From JANXQE01 sp035294005 (GTDB lineage: Bacteria; Verrucomicrobiota; Verrucomicrobiia; Limisphaerales; UBA8199), in contig DATGLT010000144.1 in the NCBI GenBank assembly GCA_035294005.1, positions 1-20,997 of the forward strand: 20,997 bases of DNA. Reading direction: 5' to 3'. How positions within the stretch are numbered: the first letter of the stretch is position 1; each line of letters begins with the position of its first letter. A model generated the notes under the pieces. That model did not search any database, had not been told where the DNA came from, and worked only from the letters and a program-made list of their open reading frames with translations. Of the stretch, positions 7,337 to 14,555 are shown in pieces. A program made the position numbers and the translations under genes.

Positions 7337-7884
7337 TCACACTGGCAAAGGACTGCCTTTTATTTCAACTGTCGGACGGCGAAAAAGTCCCATTTTCGGC
7401 CGAAATGATCTCGGTCGAACTGACCGGTGAGACGGGACGATGGTTTGAGCCCGAAGTGGCAAGCCATGCCGCAAAGGCGGTGTTTCACTATTTTAAGTGG
7501 GAACTTGGACGTCAGAGTGTCACTGCCGAAGAATTTGCGGCGGCGATGGAGAAAGTGCTGAAAGGACTCGAATTAGGCCGCGCCGCGGCCCACAAAATGT
7601 CGACCCTCGTGGTCGAGTCGGATTTAAGGGAACTGGCGCGCGATGCGGGTAACGGTTGCGAGTTGCTGTTCTTTCCAAAGCTGCGAGAGGAATTACGGCA
7701 TCACCTGCGACAGGCGCCACGTGTGATGCGATTTCACGGGTTAAGGGCGTGTGTGAAGCACATCACGGGCGCGCGACGATGGACTTCGCGTTGCCAGCTG
7801 ATGGAGGACCAAATCGTGGGCTTCTTGAGAGAGTGCGCCGGGGCCGAAGCGGGGAAGCCGCAATTCGCGCTTTTGGTAGAGTAA
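7333..7884 (+). CDS. Hypothetical protein translationally coupled to nrdR; N-terminus resembles an ATP cone
   Basis: A 183-residue protein that I do not recognise. It overlaps nrdR by ATGA, so its synthesis is coupled to NrdR. The N-terminus LFQLSDGEKVPFSAEMIS parallels the start of the NrdR ATP cone (VLKHDGRREEFSREKLLS): both have DG, four residues, then FS.E. A helical segment TAEEFAAAMEKVLKGLELG follows, in the place where ATP cones have their second helical half. The basic residues that contact nucleotide in true cones are not clearly kept. The C-terminal half (residues 95-183) contains LLFFPKLREELRHHLR and two separated cysteines but no signal peptide or membrane segment, so it is probably cytoplasmic. 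It may be a degenerate cone that pairs with NrdR or with ribonucleotide reductase, but this is inference from context and a short motif. Confidence 0.75.
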   Translation: MITLAKDCLLFQLSDGEKVPFSAEMISVELTGETGRWFEPEVASHAAKAVFHYFKWELGRQSVTAEEFAAAMEKVLKGLELGRAAAHKMSTLVVESDLRELARDAGNGCELLFFPKLREELRHHLRQAPRVMRFHGLRACVKHITGARRWTSRCQLMEDQIVGFLRECAGAEAGKPQFALLVE

Positions 7885-7986
7885 GCAGATTCTTGTCAAC
7901 GGGTTGCGTTTGCCTAGAGGTCACCCGAATTTGATTGCAGACGGGGGTCTGGATGGTGTATCCAAATCGCTGCATTCAGCGCGAAA

Positions 7987-8982
7987 ATGGAAACGCAAAC
8001 CACAAACGGGATACTGGAGGAGTTCCGCCTCGAGTTTCTTGCATTTTGGAGGCGTCTGCCCAACAAGATGCCGTTCCTGCTTCTGTTAGCAGCCTGGGTC
8101 GCTTTATTTGATTTTCACGGAAGTTCAACGCTGGGCTATGTTCGAACCCCTTCGCTGTTTGGCTACTTGTACTACTGTTACGCGGAAGGGTCGCTTGGAT
8201 TACTTCGATCGGAAGAGGGCTACGGGATCCTGATGCCTGCAGTGGTTATGGTGCTGCTGTGGTGCAAACGACGGGAATTAATGCAGCTGGAGCTGCGCTG
8301 TTGGTGGCCGGGACTTCTGCTCCTGGTTCTGGGCATCCTCATTCACCTGCTGGGTTATACAATCCAGCAGTCTCGAATTTCGGCGGTGGGATTTTTTGTG
8401 GGGTTATATGGCCTTACAGGGTTGGTATGGGGTTATCCGTGGCTCAAGAAGACCTTTTTTCCGTTTGTCCTGTTTGGATTTTGCGTTCCGATCGGCACGC
8501 TGGGGGAACCGGTTACGTTTCGGCTGCGGCTGCTGGTGTCCCAGTTAGTGGGGTTGATTTCGCACTACCTCCTCGCAATTGACATGAGCGTGCAAGGGAA
8601 TCTGCTGATTGATCCAACTGGACATTACCAGTATGAAATTGCGGCCGCGTGCAGCGGGATTCGCAGCTTGATTGCAACGATCGTGCTTTCCGTCATTTTC
8701 GGATTTGTGTCGTTTAAAGAGTCCTGGAAACGCCTCGTAATGATCGCTTCCGCATTCCCGCTGGCTGTCCTTGGGAACGTTTTGCGTTTACTGACGATTG
8801 TGATTGCCGCGGAAATGGGCGGCCAGAGCGCGGGGGAGTATGTGCATGACAGCGGACTGTTCAGCCTGCTGCCGTACGTGCCGGCTTTTATCGGCCTGAT
8901 GATGCTCGAGCGGTACTTGCACGGCAGTCAAAAGAGCGATGCAGCCACCCCCCTCAAGCCGGCCGAATTAACGCAAACATGA
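7987..8982 (+). CDS. Exosortase (membrane transpeptidase, EpsH family)
   Basis: A 331-residue multipass membrane protein with the three catalytic signatures of exosortases: Cys222 in EIAAACSGIRSL, Arg267 in GNVLRLLTIV and His287 in EYVHDSGLF. Exosortases cleave C-terminal sorting signals such as PEP-CTERM and attach the proteins to the cell surface, and they are usually encoded with exopolysaccharide genes. The length fits the basic EpsH-type core plus a short hydrophilic N-terminus. The EpsI-like gene overlaps its stop by ATGA, and glycosylphosphotransferase and UDP-sugar genes follow, the classic neighbourhood. No protein with a recognisable PEP-CTERM tail is encoded in the window, so its substrates are elsewhere. 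The subfamily cannot be assigned from reading alone. Confidence 0.92.
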   Translation: METQTTNGILEEFRLEFLAFWRRLPNKMPFLLLLAAWVALFDFHGSSTLGYVRTPSLFGYLYYCYAEGSLGLLRSEEGYGILMPAVVMVLLWCKRRELMQLELRCWWPGLLLLVLGILIHLLGYTIQQSRISAVGFFVGLYGLTGLVWGYPWLKKTFFPFVLFGFCVPIGTLGEPVTFRLRLLVSQLVGLISHYLLAIDMSVQGNLLIDPTGHYQYEIAAACSGIRSLIATIVLSVIFGFVSFKESWKRLVMIASAFPLAVLGNVLRLLTIVIAAEMGGQSAGEYVHDSGLFSLLPYVPAFIGLMMLERYLHGSQKSDAATPLKPAELTQT

Positions 8983-9737
8983 ACCGACGAATGCTCTTGT
9001 TGACGGGGGTGGCGCTCTGTTTGATTGCGGGCACGAACGTTTTGTTGGTACGGACCGGCGCTCGGCAGCACCTTGGCGCGCCCGGCGTCAAGACGCACCC
9101 TATCCCCGGATCGATTCGGTTGCAGGCGGATTTGCCCGAAAGGGTGGGCAATTACACCTCGGAGCCTTTGGCAGTGGACGATGTGACCTTTAATGGTTTG
9201 CCCGCTGACACAAGTTTTGGAATGCGCCGCTATAAGGGGCCGGATGATTTCACGATGGACTTGCGAGTGGTGTTGATGGGACACGATCGAACAAGCCTGC
9301 ACCGGCCCCAGTTTTGCCTGACAGGACAAGGCTGGCGTATAGATGACGTGGCTTCCGGTGAACTAAAGATCCAGGTGAAGCGTCCCTTCAACTATGAATT
9401 GCCGGTGATTAAGCTTTTCACCCGCATGAACACCCCGGACAATAAAGCCATTAGCGGGGTGTACGTTTATTGGTACGTTGCGGATGACGCAGTGAGCGGC
9501 AGCGCGTTGGGGCTCGAACGCATGTGGTGGATTGCCCGGGAATTGGTTTCCACCGGCGTCCTGCAGCGATGGGCATATGTCAGCTGTTTTGCGAGCTGCG
9601 CCCCCGGTCAGGAGCAGGCCACATTTGAACGCATAAAGGGCTTTATCACCGAAGCAGTACCGCAGTTCCAGTTGTATCCGCGGGATAAGACGGCAGCGAT
9701 GGCGGGTTCTCCGTCGCTTGCCTCGGTCCCGCAATAG
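8979..9737 (+). CDS. EpsI-like exosortase-associated protein (DUF3485)
   Basis: A 252-residue protein with an N-terminal membrane anchor or uncleaved signal (residues 5-25, LLLTGVALCLIAGTNVLLV), then a periplasmic domain. It follows the EpsI/DUF3485 pattern: 'IPGSIRLQADLPERVGNYTSEPL', then a segment ending GHDRTSLHRPQFCLTGQGWR, and later YVYWYVADD. The HRP..C..G.GW core with a single conserved Cys is the family hallmark. EpsI proteins accompany exosortases and exopolysaccharide operons, and some exosortases are fused to this domain. The biochemical role is not established. The ATGA overlap with the exosortase stop indicates coupled translation. Confidence 0.88.
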   Translation: MNRRMLLLTGVALCLIAGTNVLLVRTGARQHLGAPGVKTHPIPGSIRLQADLPERVGNYTSEPLAVDDVTFNGLPADTSFGMRRYKGPDDFTMDLRVVLMGHDRTSLHRPQFCLTGQGWRIDDVASGELKIQVKRPFNYELPVIKLFTRMNTPDNKAISGVYVYWYVADDAVSGSALGLERMWWIARELVSTGVLQRWAYVSCFASCAPGQEQATFERIKGFITEAVPQFQLYPRDKTAAMAGSPSLASVPQ

Positions 9738-9762
9738 CTATCAACCTGAATCTGCTCAAAAC

Positions 9763-11154
9763 ATGCTGAGACGCGACCGCCTCATACGGATGCAAGTCCA
9801 CGAGCTGATGGACGCCTGCATCTTCGCAGTGAGTTTTTGGGTTGCCTACCTCGTGCGATCGGATCCCCGGGTAATCGATTTCTTCAAGCTCGATGATGTC
9901 AGTCCGTTCGAGGCGTACGTCTGGTTGTATCTCATCCTGGTCCCCGCAGGTCCATTGATCCTGGAAGCGCAAGGATTTTACAACCGTCCGATTATTTGCC
10001 CTCGAAGAGTGACTTGGTGGTTGCTTTTCAAAGGCTGCCTGTTCACGACGCTGGGGCTAATCCTCACCCTGTTCCTCTTCCATAGCGGGATCGCGCGTCT
10101 GGTGACGGTTCTATTTGGCGGCATCAGTTTTCTGCTGTTGTCGCTCAAAGAAGAAGTGTTGCGCAGGGTCTTTCGAAGCGCCCTGGCACGGGAACAGTAC
10201 CGACGGCGTTTTCTTTTGGTCGGCTCCAAAGAAGAAACCGGGCGAATGGCGGCGGAACTGCGGGCAAAGTCGCAGGAAGCGGTAGACGTTGTGGAAGAAC
10301 TGGATCTGAACGACACGTCAGTCGAGCGGATGGTGGAATTGCTTCACGAACATTCAATCAACGGGGTGATCATCAGCGCCAAGCGGTCCTTTTTTGACCA
10401 GGTCGAGGCTGCGGTGCGCGCCTGCGAACTGGAGGGCGTCGAGGTTTGGCTCATGGCCGATTTCTTCAAGACCCAGATTTCCCGGACGAGCTTCGATGAT
10501 TTCTACGGCCAGGCAATCATGGTGTTTCGGGCTGTTCCTGAAGCTTCATGGGACACAGTGACAAAGCATTGTATTGATTTCTTCGGCGCCGCTGCGCTTC
10601 TGATCGTGCTGTCGGTTCCTCTGTCCGTTGTGGCGTTGTTGGTGCGCTTGACCTCGCCCGGCCCGGTATTCTTCAAGCAGAAACGTTCCGGGCTAAACGG
10701 CAGGCCCTTCACGCTCTACAAATTCCGCACGATGATCAGCAATGCCGAACAACTTAAGCACGAACTCGCGGCGATGAACGAGATGAGCGGCCCGGTTTTC
10801 AAGCTGACCAACGATCCCCGGATCACCCCGATCGGCAGGATTCTCCGCAAGTTCAGCATTGATGAATTGCCGCAACTTTACAACGTGCTGAGGGGTGAAA
10901 TGAGCCTCGTCGGGCCACGGCCACTCCCCGTTGACGAAGTAAAACGCTTCAACGACGTGGCTCACCGACGGCGCTTGAGCGTCAAACCCGGCCTGACATG
11001 CCTCTGGCAGGTCAGCGGCCGGAACAAGGTCAACGATTTCAAGGACTGGGTCAGGCTGGACCTGGAATACATCGACAACTGGTCCCTTTGGCTCGACGTC
11101 AAGATCCTGTGCCGAACCTTGCCCGCAGTGCTCACCGGGGTGGGGGCCAGTTGA
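9763..11154 (+). CDS. Exopolysaccharide polyprenyl-phosphate glycosylphosphotransferase (initiating sugar transferase)
   Basis: A 463-residue inner-membrane enzyme that starts repeat-unit synthesis by moving a sugar-1-phosphate from a UDP-sugar to undecaprenyl phosphate. It has four N-terminal membrane segments (about 15-130), a Rossmann-like CoA-binding-type middle domain starting RRFLLVGSKEETGR (about 148-160), a further membrane segment (about 272-295), and the catalytic bacterial sugar-transferase domain: KRSGLNGRPFTLYKFRTM (about 307-324), DELPQLYNVLRGEMSLVGPR (about 367-386) and VKPGLTCLWQVSGRN (about 407-421). The ATG at 9763 is preferred over an in-frame TTG at 9718 that would overlap the EpsI-like gene. 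It follows that gene by 25 nt, which supports one exosortase/EPS operon. The donor sugar (glucose, galactose or a derivative) is not evident. Confidence 0.93.
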   Translation: MLRRDRLIRMQVHELMDACIFAVSFWVAYLVRSDPRVIDFFKLDDVSPFEAYVWLYLILVPAGPLILEAQGFYNRPIICPRRVTWWLLFKGCLFTTLGLILTLFLFHSGIARLVTVLFGGISFLLLSLKEEVLRRVFRSALAREQYRRRFLLVGSKEETGRMAAELRAKSQEAVDVVEELDLNDTSVERMVELLHEHSINGVIISAKRSFFDQVEAAVRACELEGVEVWLMADFFKTQISRTSFDDFYGQAIMVFRAVPEASWDTVTKHCIDFFGAAALLIVLSVPLSVVALLVRLTSPGPVFFKQKRSGLNGRPFTLYKFRTMISNAEQLKHELAAMNEMSGPVFKLTNDPRITPIGRILRKFSIDELPQLYNVLRGEMSLVGPRPLPVDEVKRFNDVAHRRRLSVKPGLTCLWQVSGRNKVNDFKDWVRLDLEYIDNWSLWLDVKILCRTLPAVLTGVGAS

Positions 11155-11235
11155 GGCCAAAACCGACTCCAAGATTTTTCTCTTCGGGAAAGAACAAAGA
11201 ACTCAGGCAGGGAATTCCTTTTCAACCAAAATAAC

Positions 11236-12198
11236 ATGGCAAAACGTGCCCAAACTAAAACTCGCCAGCCCTGCAGCGTTGTCACAGGCGCCGCAGGATT
11301 CCTGGGATCGCACCTGACCGATTTGCTGCTGGCGCGGGGTCATAAAGTAATTGGGATCGATAATTTCGTGACCGGGACCGTGGACAACATCTCGCACCTG
11401 GGGGGCAATCCCAACTTCAAGTTCATTCAGCAGGACGTGACGGAGTTCCTCTTCCTGCATGACACGGTAGACTACGTTTGGCACTTTGCCTCGCCCGCTA
11501 GTCCGATCGACTACCTTGAATTACCGATACAAACCCTCAAGGTCGGGTCGCTTGGCACCCACAAAGCGCTGGGCCTGGCCAAGCACAAAGGCGCGCGGTT
11601 CTTGCTAGCCTCAACCTCAGAAATTTACGGCGACCCGCTAATTCATCCTCAAACTGAGGAATATTGGGGCAACGTAAACACAATTGGCCCGCGCGGTTGC
11701 TATGACGAAGCAAAACGCTTTGCCGAAGCCATGACAATGGCTTACAACCGGGAGCACAAAGTCCAAACCCGAATCGTTCGCATTTTCAACACTTACGGCC
11801 CGCGCATGCGACTCCATGACGGCCGGGTGGTCCCCGCGTTCCTTAGCCAGGCGTTGAAGAACAAGCCAATCACCGTGTTTGGCGAAGGGAAACAAACCCG
11901 CAGTTTTTGTTACGTCTCGGACCTGATTGAAGGCATTTACAGGCTGATGTTGGGTTCTTACGAATTACCGGTAAATATTGGGAACCCCGCGGAGATGACA
12001 GTCCTGGATTTTGCCCGACAAATCATCGAGGCAACGGCGTCCCGCAGCAAAATCACGTTCAAACCTTTGCCACAAGACGACCCGAAGCAACGCCGGCCCG
12101 ACATCACTCGGGCGCGGAAGTATCTGCGGTGGGAGCCGAAAGTGCCGCTTTCGGAAGGACTGGTGAGGACGATTGAGTATTTTCGCGGGAAAATTTAA
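11236..12198 (+). CDS. uxs: UDP-glucuronate decarboxylase (UDP-xylose synthase), NAD-dependent SDR family
   Basis: A 320-residue extended short-chain dehydrogenase/reductase. The NAD-binding TGAAGFLGSH is at residues 17-26, the HFASPASPIDY segment (83-93) and STSEIYGDP (126-134) are typical of UDP-xylose synthases, and the catalytic YxxxK is Y156-DEA-K160. RIFNTYGPRMRLHDGRVVPAF and GKQTRSFCYVSDL are also characteristic of this group. The enzyme converts UDP-glucuronate to UDP-xylose, supplying a pentose donor to the polysaccharide made by the upstream cluster. It lies 81 nt after the glycosylphosphotransferase gene on the same strand. Its last 95 bp overlap, antisense, the end of the convergent sulfotransferase gene. 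No clear Shine-Dalgarno sequence precedes the ATG. Confidence 0.9.
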   Translation: MAKRAQTKTRQPCSVVTGAAGFLGSHLTDLLLARGHKVIGIDNFVTGTVDNISHLGGNPNFKFIQQDVTEFLFLHDTVDYVWHFASPASPIDYLELPIQTLKVGSLGTHKALGLAKHKGARFLLASTSEIYGDPLIHPQTEEYWGNVNTIGPRGCYDEAKRFAEAMTMAYNREHKVQTRIVRIFNTYGPRMRLHDGRVVPAFLSQALKNKPITVFGEGKQTRSFCYVSDLIEGIYRLMLGSYELPVNIGNPAEMTVLDFARQIIEATASRSKITFKPLPQDDPKQRRPDITRARKYLRWEPKVPLSEGLVRTIEYFRGKI

Positions 12199-13216
12199 GC
12201 CGGGCGATCTCCCCGGACTTGGCCGGCGGCGGTGGTCCGGCAAGTTTTGACTGCAAAGGGTCTGGCGTGGTCAACTGCTGGGAGAGAGCACCCAGTTTTT
12301 GGCCGATGCGGACCCAACGCGTTTCGAGCAAAGGATTGAGCTTTTCGGTGATGATGCGCGACAAAGCGTCAATATGGTCAGAAAGGGCGCTCACATCCTG
12401 TTTGTGTTTGGCAATGGTCTTACCGTAATTGCTGAGTTGTTCGAGGTACATGCCGTGCAACCGCGAAGCGCTTTGAGCCAATTCCCCAATGACAGCATCC
12501 GAGCTGGCGTTTACAGGCTCCACCGCCCAGCCAAGGTCTTCCATCGTGCGGCCATGCAACTGGTTGAATAAAGCCATGTGCGCGGCGGACCATTCAGCGA
12601 CGTAATCGGTGTTTCGGCCGCGCCGAAAGAACGCGGGCAGCCGTTTCTGCAGTTCTTCGAACGCGGGCAGCTTTCCCTGGCCGGGCGTGACCCGCAAGAA
12701 TTGCGCGATGCGTTCAATGGTTTGCTCCGGCCGATCCACCAGGTCGTCATACTGGAGGAGCAGCGTGTTTGGGCGCGATTTTGGACGCCATGACCAGTAA
12801 TGATCGCTCCAACTGCCAAACTGACAGGCTCCCGCAATAACCTCAGTCAAAGAAGGCTGTTCGAACGCGAATTTTTTGTGGTAGTGGAAGTACGAGTTAA
12901 TCGCGGCGCGGCCGTCGCGAACAATAAAGATCGCCGGGCCAGTGTCTTCGGGAGCATCGTGGGTTTTGATGAGAAGCGGTTGGGCATCGCCATGGCTGGA
13001 CACACGGTCGCGCCAGTTCCATGGAAGGCGCGGCGCTTCGGACAATGCCTCGGCTGAAGGATCCCTGTGTTCCTCTCCTTCTACGTAATACAAGGAGTAG
13101 GAGGGAAGGTGAAACACGCTCTCGAGGATAATTCGGAGGAACGTGTTTCCAGACCGCGGGTAGGAGGCGATCCAGACCGGTCGAGCGCCTTGGGCCGGAA
13201 ATTGGAACTTAGTCAT
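12104..13216 (-). CDS. Sulfotransferase-domain protein with C-terminal helical tail
   Basis: A 370-residue soluble protein. Residues 1-235 are a PAPS-dependent sulfotransferase domain: the 5'-phosphosulfate loop IASYPRSGNTFLR (16-28), KTHDAPE with K84 and H86, and the 3'-phosphate segment IFIVRDGRAAINSYFHYH (96-113). Residues 240-315 are predicted helical with heptad-like hydrophobics, probably a coiled coil. Residues 316-370 are Pro/Ser/Ala-rich and disordered-looking. No signal peptide is seen, so it is probably cytoplasmic and sulfates a carbohydrate or nucleotide-linked sugar. Convergence with the exosortase/EPS cluster suggests sulfation of that polysaccharide, which is inference. The ATG at 13216 is chosen over a GTG at 13228. 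The last 31 residues are antisense to the uxs 3' end. A palindromic element lies about 125-165 bp upstream. Confidence 0.85.
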   Translation of the reverse strand: MTKFQFPAQGARPVWIASYPRSGNTFLRIILESVFHLPSYSLYYVEGEEHRDPSAEALSEAPRLPWNWRDRVSSHGDAQPLLIKTHDAPEDTGPAIFIVRDGRAAINSYFHYHKKFAFEQPSLTEVIAGACQFGSWSDHYWSWRPKSRPNTLLLQYDDLVDRPEQTIERIAQFLRVTPGQGKLPAFEELQKRLPAFFRRGRNTDYVAEWSAAHMALFNQLHGRTMEDLGWAVEPVNASSDAVIGELAQSASRLHGMYLEQLSNYGKTIAKHKQDVSALSDHIDALSRIITEKLNPLLETRWVRIGQKLGALSQQLTTPDPLQSKLAGPPPPAKSGEIARLKFSRENTQSSSPVLPKAALSAPTADTSAPE

Positions 13217-13341
13217 TGCGTGTGGCACCGGACACTAACCGACTGTGACGTGCGAGGCCCAAGTCCAGCCCCGGACTAAGGGCGTGCCGACCATCGGCCC
13301 TGCAGTGTATCCCACAATGAGTCAACCGTAGAAGTGGCGAA

Positions 13342-13380
13342 AGCCGGCTCATATGGGGTAATTACCCCAATACGCCGGCT
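13342..13380. promoter_or_regulatory. Nested palindrome upstream of the sulfotransferase gene
   Basis: A perfect 16-bp palindrome TGGGGTAATTACCCCA (13354-13369) sits inside a second inverted repeat, AGCCGGC (13342-13348) and GCCGGCT (13374-13380). It lies in the 240-bp gap between the sulfotransferase start and the secreted-protein stop. The core overlaps two copies of the half-site GGGGTAATT, which also occurs in the element at 14069-14091. It is a likely regulator-binding site. A role in transcript termination is possible but less likely without a T tract. Confidence 0.5.
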
Positions 13381-13433
13381 CCGGGTAGCAAAGGGACGGC
13401 CGTTCCGCTGCCTGCCGTCATTCCGCCGACGGG

Positions 13434-13454
13434 GCGGCTGAGGCCCTGAGCCGC
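13434..13454 (-). terminator. Weak stem after the secreted-protein gene
   Basis: GCGGCT (13434-13439) and AGCCGC (13449-13454) give a 6-bp GC stem with a 9-nt loop, starting 2 nt after the stop of the minus-strand gene. Alternative pairings exist nearby, and there is no run of T. It is at best a weak terminator. Confidence 0.22.
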
Positions 13455-13456
13455 GG

Positions 13457-13999
13457 CTACGGAGCGTTGGTGGTGTCGTTGATCCGGCCTCCGGTGGAGA
13501 TCTGGCCTCCAAAAACTGTGTTTGATTCCGGTTTGGAATAAAGCACCGTTCCAAGAAAGCTGTCATTCAGCAGAGCGCCGCTGGAGTTGAGCGTGGGTAG
13601 TTCCAATCCAAAGAACGAGCCCAAAGGAGTCGAATGCGACGCATCGGTCAGCAAAGCATGGCGGACGATAACGCTGCCGGTTGGGTTCACGACGTCGGTG
13701 TAAGTGCTTTGCATTTGGACGACGCTGGCGACAAAAGCGCCATTGGCCTGAACGACTGCTACGTCGCGTTTGCGGGGGCGATAAACGAGAACTAATTGGG
13801 AAGCATCCATTCCCGTGCTTTGCGCCACCTGGTTGACAAAATCGTTCTCAGTGAAGGTAACGGCCACGATATGCCCGGTGGAATTAGTGGTGTAATAGGT
13901 GGTTCGCCAATACAGTTGGAACAGGTCATCCGCGTGAACCCAAGTTGGAGCACCAAAACTCACCAGAGCAGTCAAAACCAGCCAGGCGCAATTCTTCAT
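13457..13999 (-). CDS. Small secreted protein of unknown function
   Basis: A 180-residue protein that I do not recognise. The N-terminus MKNCAWLVLTALVSFGAPTW followed by VHADD is a clear Sec signal peptide with probable cleavage after VHA (about residue 23). The mature part is a Thr/Ser/Val-rich, probably beta-structured domain of about 155 residues (LFQLYWRTTYYTTNSTGHIV; SQLVLVYRPRKRDVAVVQ; GSVIVRHALLTDASHSTPLG). It ends GGRINDTTNAP with no PEP-CTERM signal, membrane helix or basic tail, so it is not an obvious substrate of the exosortase nearby. The ATG at 13999 has AAGGA seven nt upstream. The ATG at 14005 is too close to it. A GGGGTAATT inverted repeat lies about 70-92 bp upstream. Its place beside EPS genes suggests an envelope or periplasmic role, no more. 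Confidence 0.78.
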   Translation of the reverse strand: MKNCAWLVLTALVSFGAPTWVHADDLFQLYWRTTYYTTNSTGHIVAVTFTENDFVNQVAQSTGMDASQLVLVYRPRKRDVAVVQANGAFVASVVQMQSTYTDVVNPTGSVIVRHALLTDASHSTPLGSFFGLELPTLNSSGALLNDSFLGTVLYSKPESNTVFGGQISTGGRINDTTNAP

Positions 14000-14068
14000 A
14001 GTCATGTCCTTTTTCGTTTCAATGACGCTGGCAAGGTTCGACCGCAGCCGACCTCCAACCAATAGGGC

Positions 14069-14091
14069 AATTTCCCCAAAACGGGGTAATT
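14069..14091. promoter_or_regulatory. Inverted repeat upstream of the secreted-protein gene
   Basis: AATTTCCCC (14069-14077) and GGGGTAATT (14083-14091) form a 9-bp inverted repeat with one mismatch and a 5-nt AAAAC spacer, 70-92 bp before the start of the minus-strand secreted-protein gene. The same half-sites make the palindrome at 13354-13369, in a different arrangement. It could also serve the divergent CBM48 gene at 14227. Confidence 0.5.
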
Positions 14092-14226
14092 TTCTTTTGA
14101 CCCGCCGTTAAAAAACACCAACGAAATAAAATTTCCTTGCGTGTCGCGCCCGGATTTGGTTGTGTAGTTACGCAGTTTGAAAGCTTACGTTTAATCAGTT
14201 TGCCTGTATTAAGGAGTGATCGCCTC

Positions 14227-14535
14227 ATGGAACCTGCCAGCTCTCTGTTTGCGGAACGGTATTCAGCCAAGAAAATGTCCAAGCCCGTTAACTTCATCTG
14301 CGTGGCCCCGGGCGCAACGCGCGTCTGCCTCATTGGCGACTTCAATCACTGGAATCCCGAAGCCCACCCGATGAAACGACAGCCCGACGGCGCATGGCTG
14401 TTGCAAGTTCCGTTGCACCACGGGCATCACCAGTACCGATTTGTCGTCGATGGCAAACCCATATTGGATCCTCGAGCCCATGGTGTCGCGCGCGATGCCC
14501 ATGGGGAACGCGCTTCTCTGATCGCCGTGAGTTGA
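14227..14535 (+). CDS. Stand-alone CBM48/AMPK-beta-type glycogen-binding domain protein
   Basis: A 102-residue protein that is almost entirely an early-set (E-set) immunoglobulin-like domain of the CBM48 family. After a 20-residue leader it shows VNFICVAPGATRVCLIGDFN, HWNPEAHPM, DGAWLLQVPL, HHGHHQYRFVVDG and KPILDPRA. The 'F.G.FN.W' segment and 'G.W...V.L..G.Y.Y.F.VDG...DP' are the carbohydrate-contact and core motifs of glycogen-branching enzymes and AMPK beta subunits. There is no catalytic domain, so it probably binds glycogen or starch as an adaptor or regulator. No signal peptide is seen, so it should be cytoplasmic. The ATG at 14227 is preceded by AAGGAG with a 10-nt spacer, which decides this start over in-frame upstream codons. 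It converges with the radical SAM gene with 20 nt between stops. Confidence 0.85.
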   Translation: MEPASSLFAERYSAKKMSKPVNFICVAPGATRVCLIGDFNHWNPEAHPMKRQPDGAWLLQVPLHHGHHQYRFVVDGKPILDPRAHGVARDAHGERASLIAVS

Positions 14536-14555
14536 GAGTTCGAGGTCTGCGCTTT

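Noticed and set aside
13276..13566. A 96-codon minus-strand frame covering the palindrome and the end of the secreted-protein gene
   Set aside because: It overlaps the secreted-protein gene in a different frame. The composition is Arg/Pro-rich with no motif, and the palindrome is better explained as a regulatory site.
13457..13999. Secreted protein as a PEP-CTERM substrate of the exosortase
   Set aside because: The C-terminus ends in INDTTNAP without a PEP motif, transmembrane helix or basic tail.
14069..14095. A sigma-54 promoter before the secreted-protein gene (GG and GC elements on the minus strand)
   Set aside because: The GG and GC are about 7 nt apart rather than the required 10, and the symmetry of the element is better explained as an inverted repeat.
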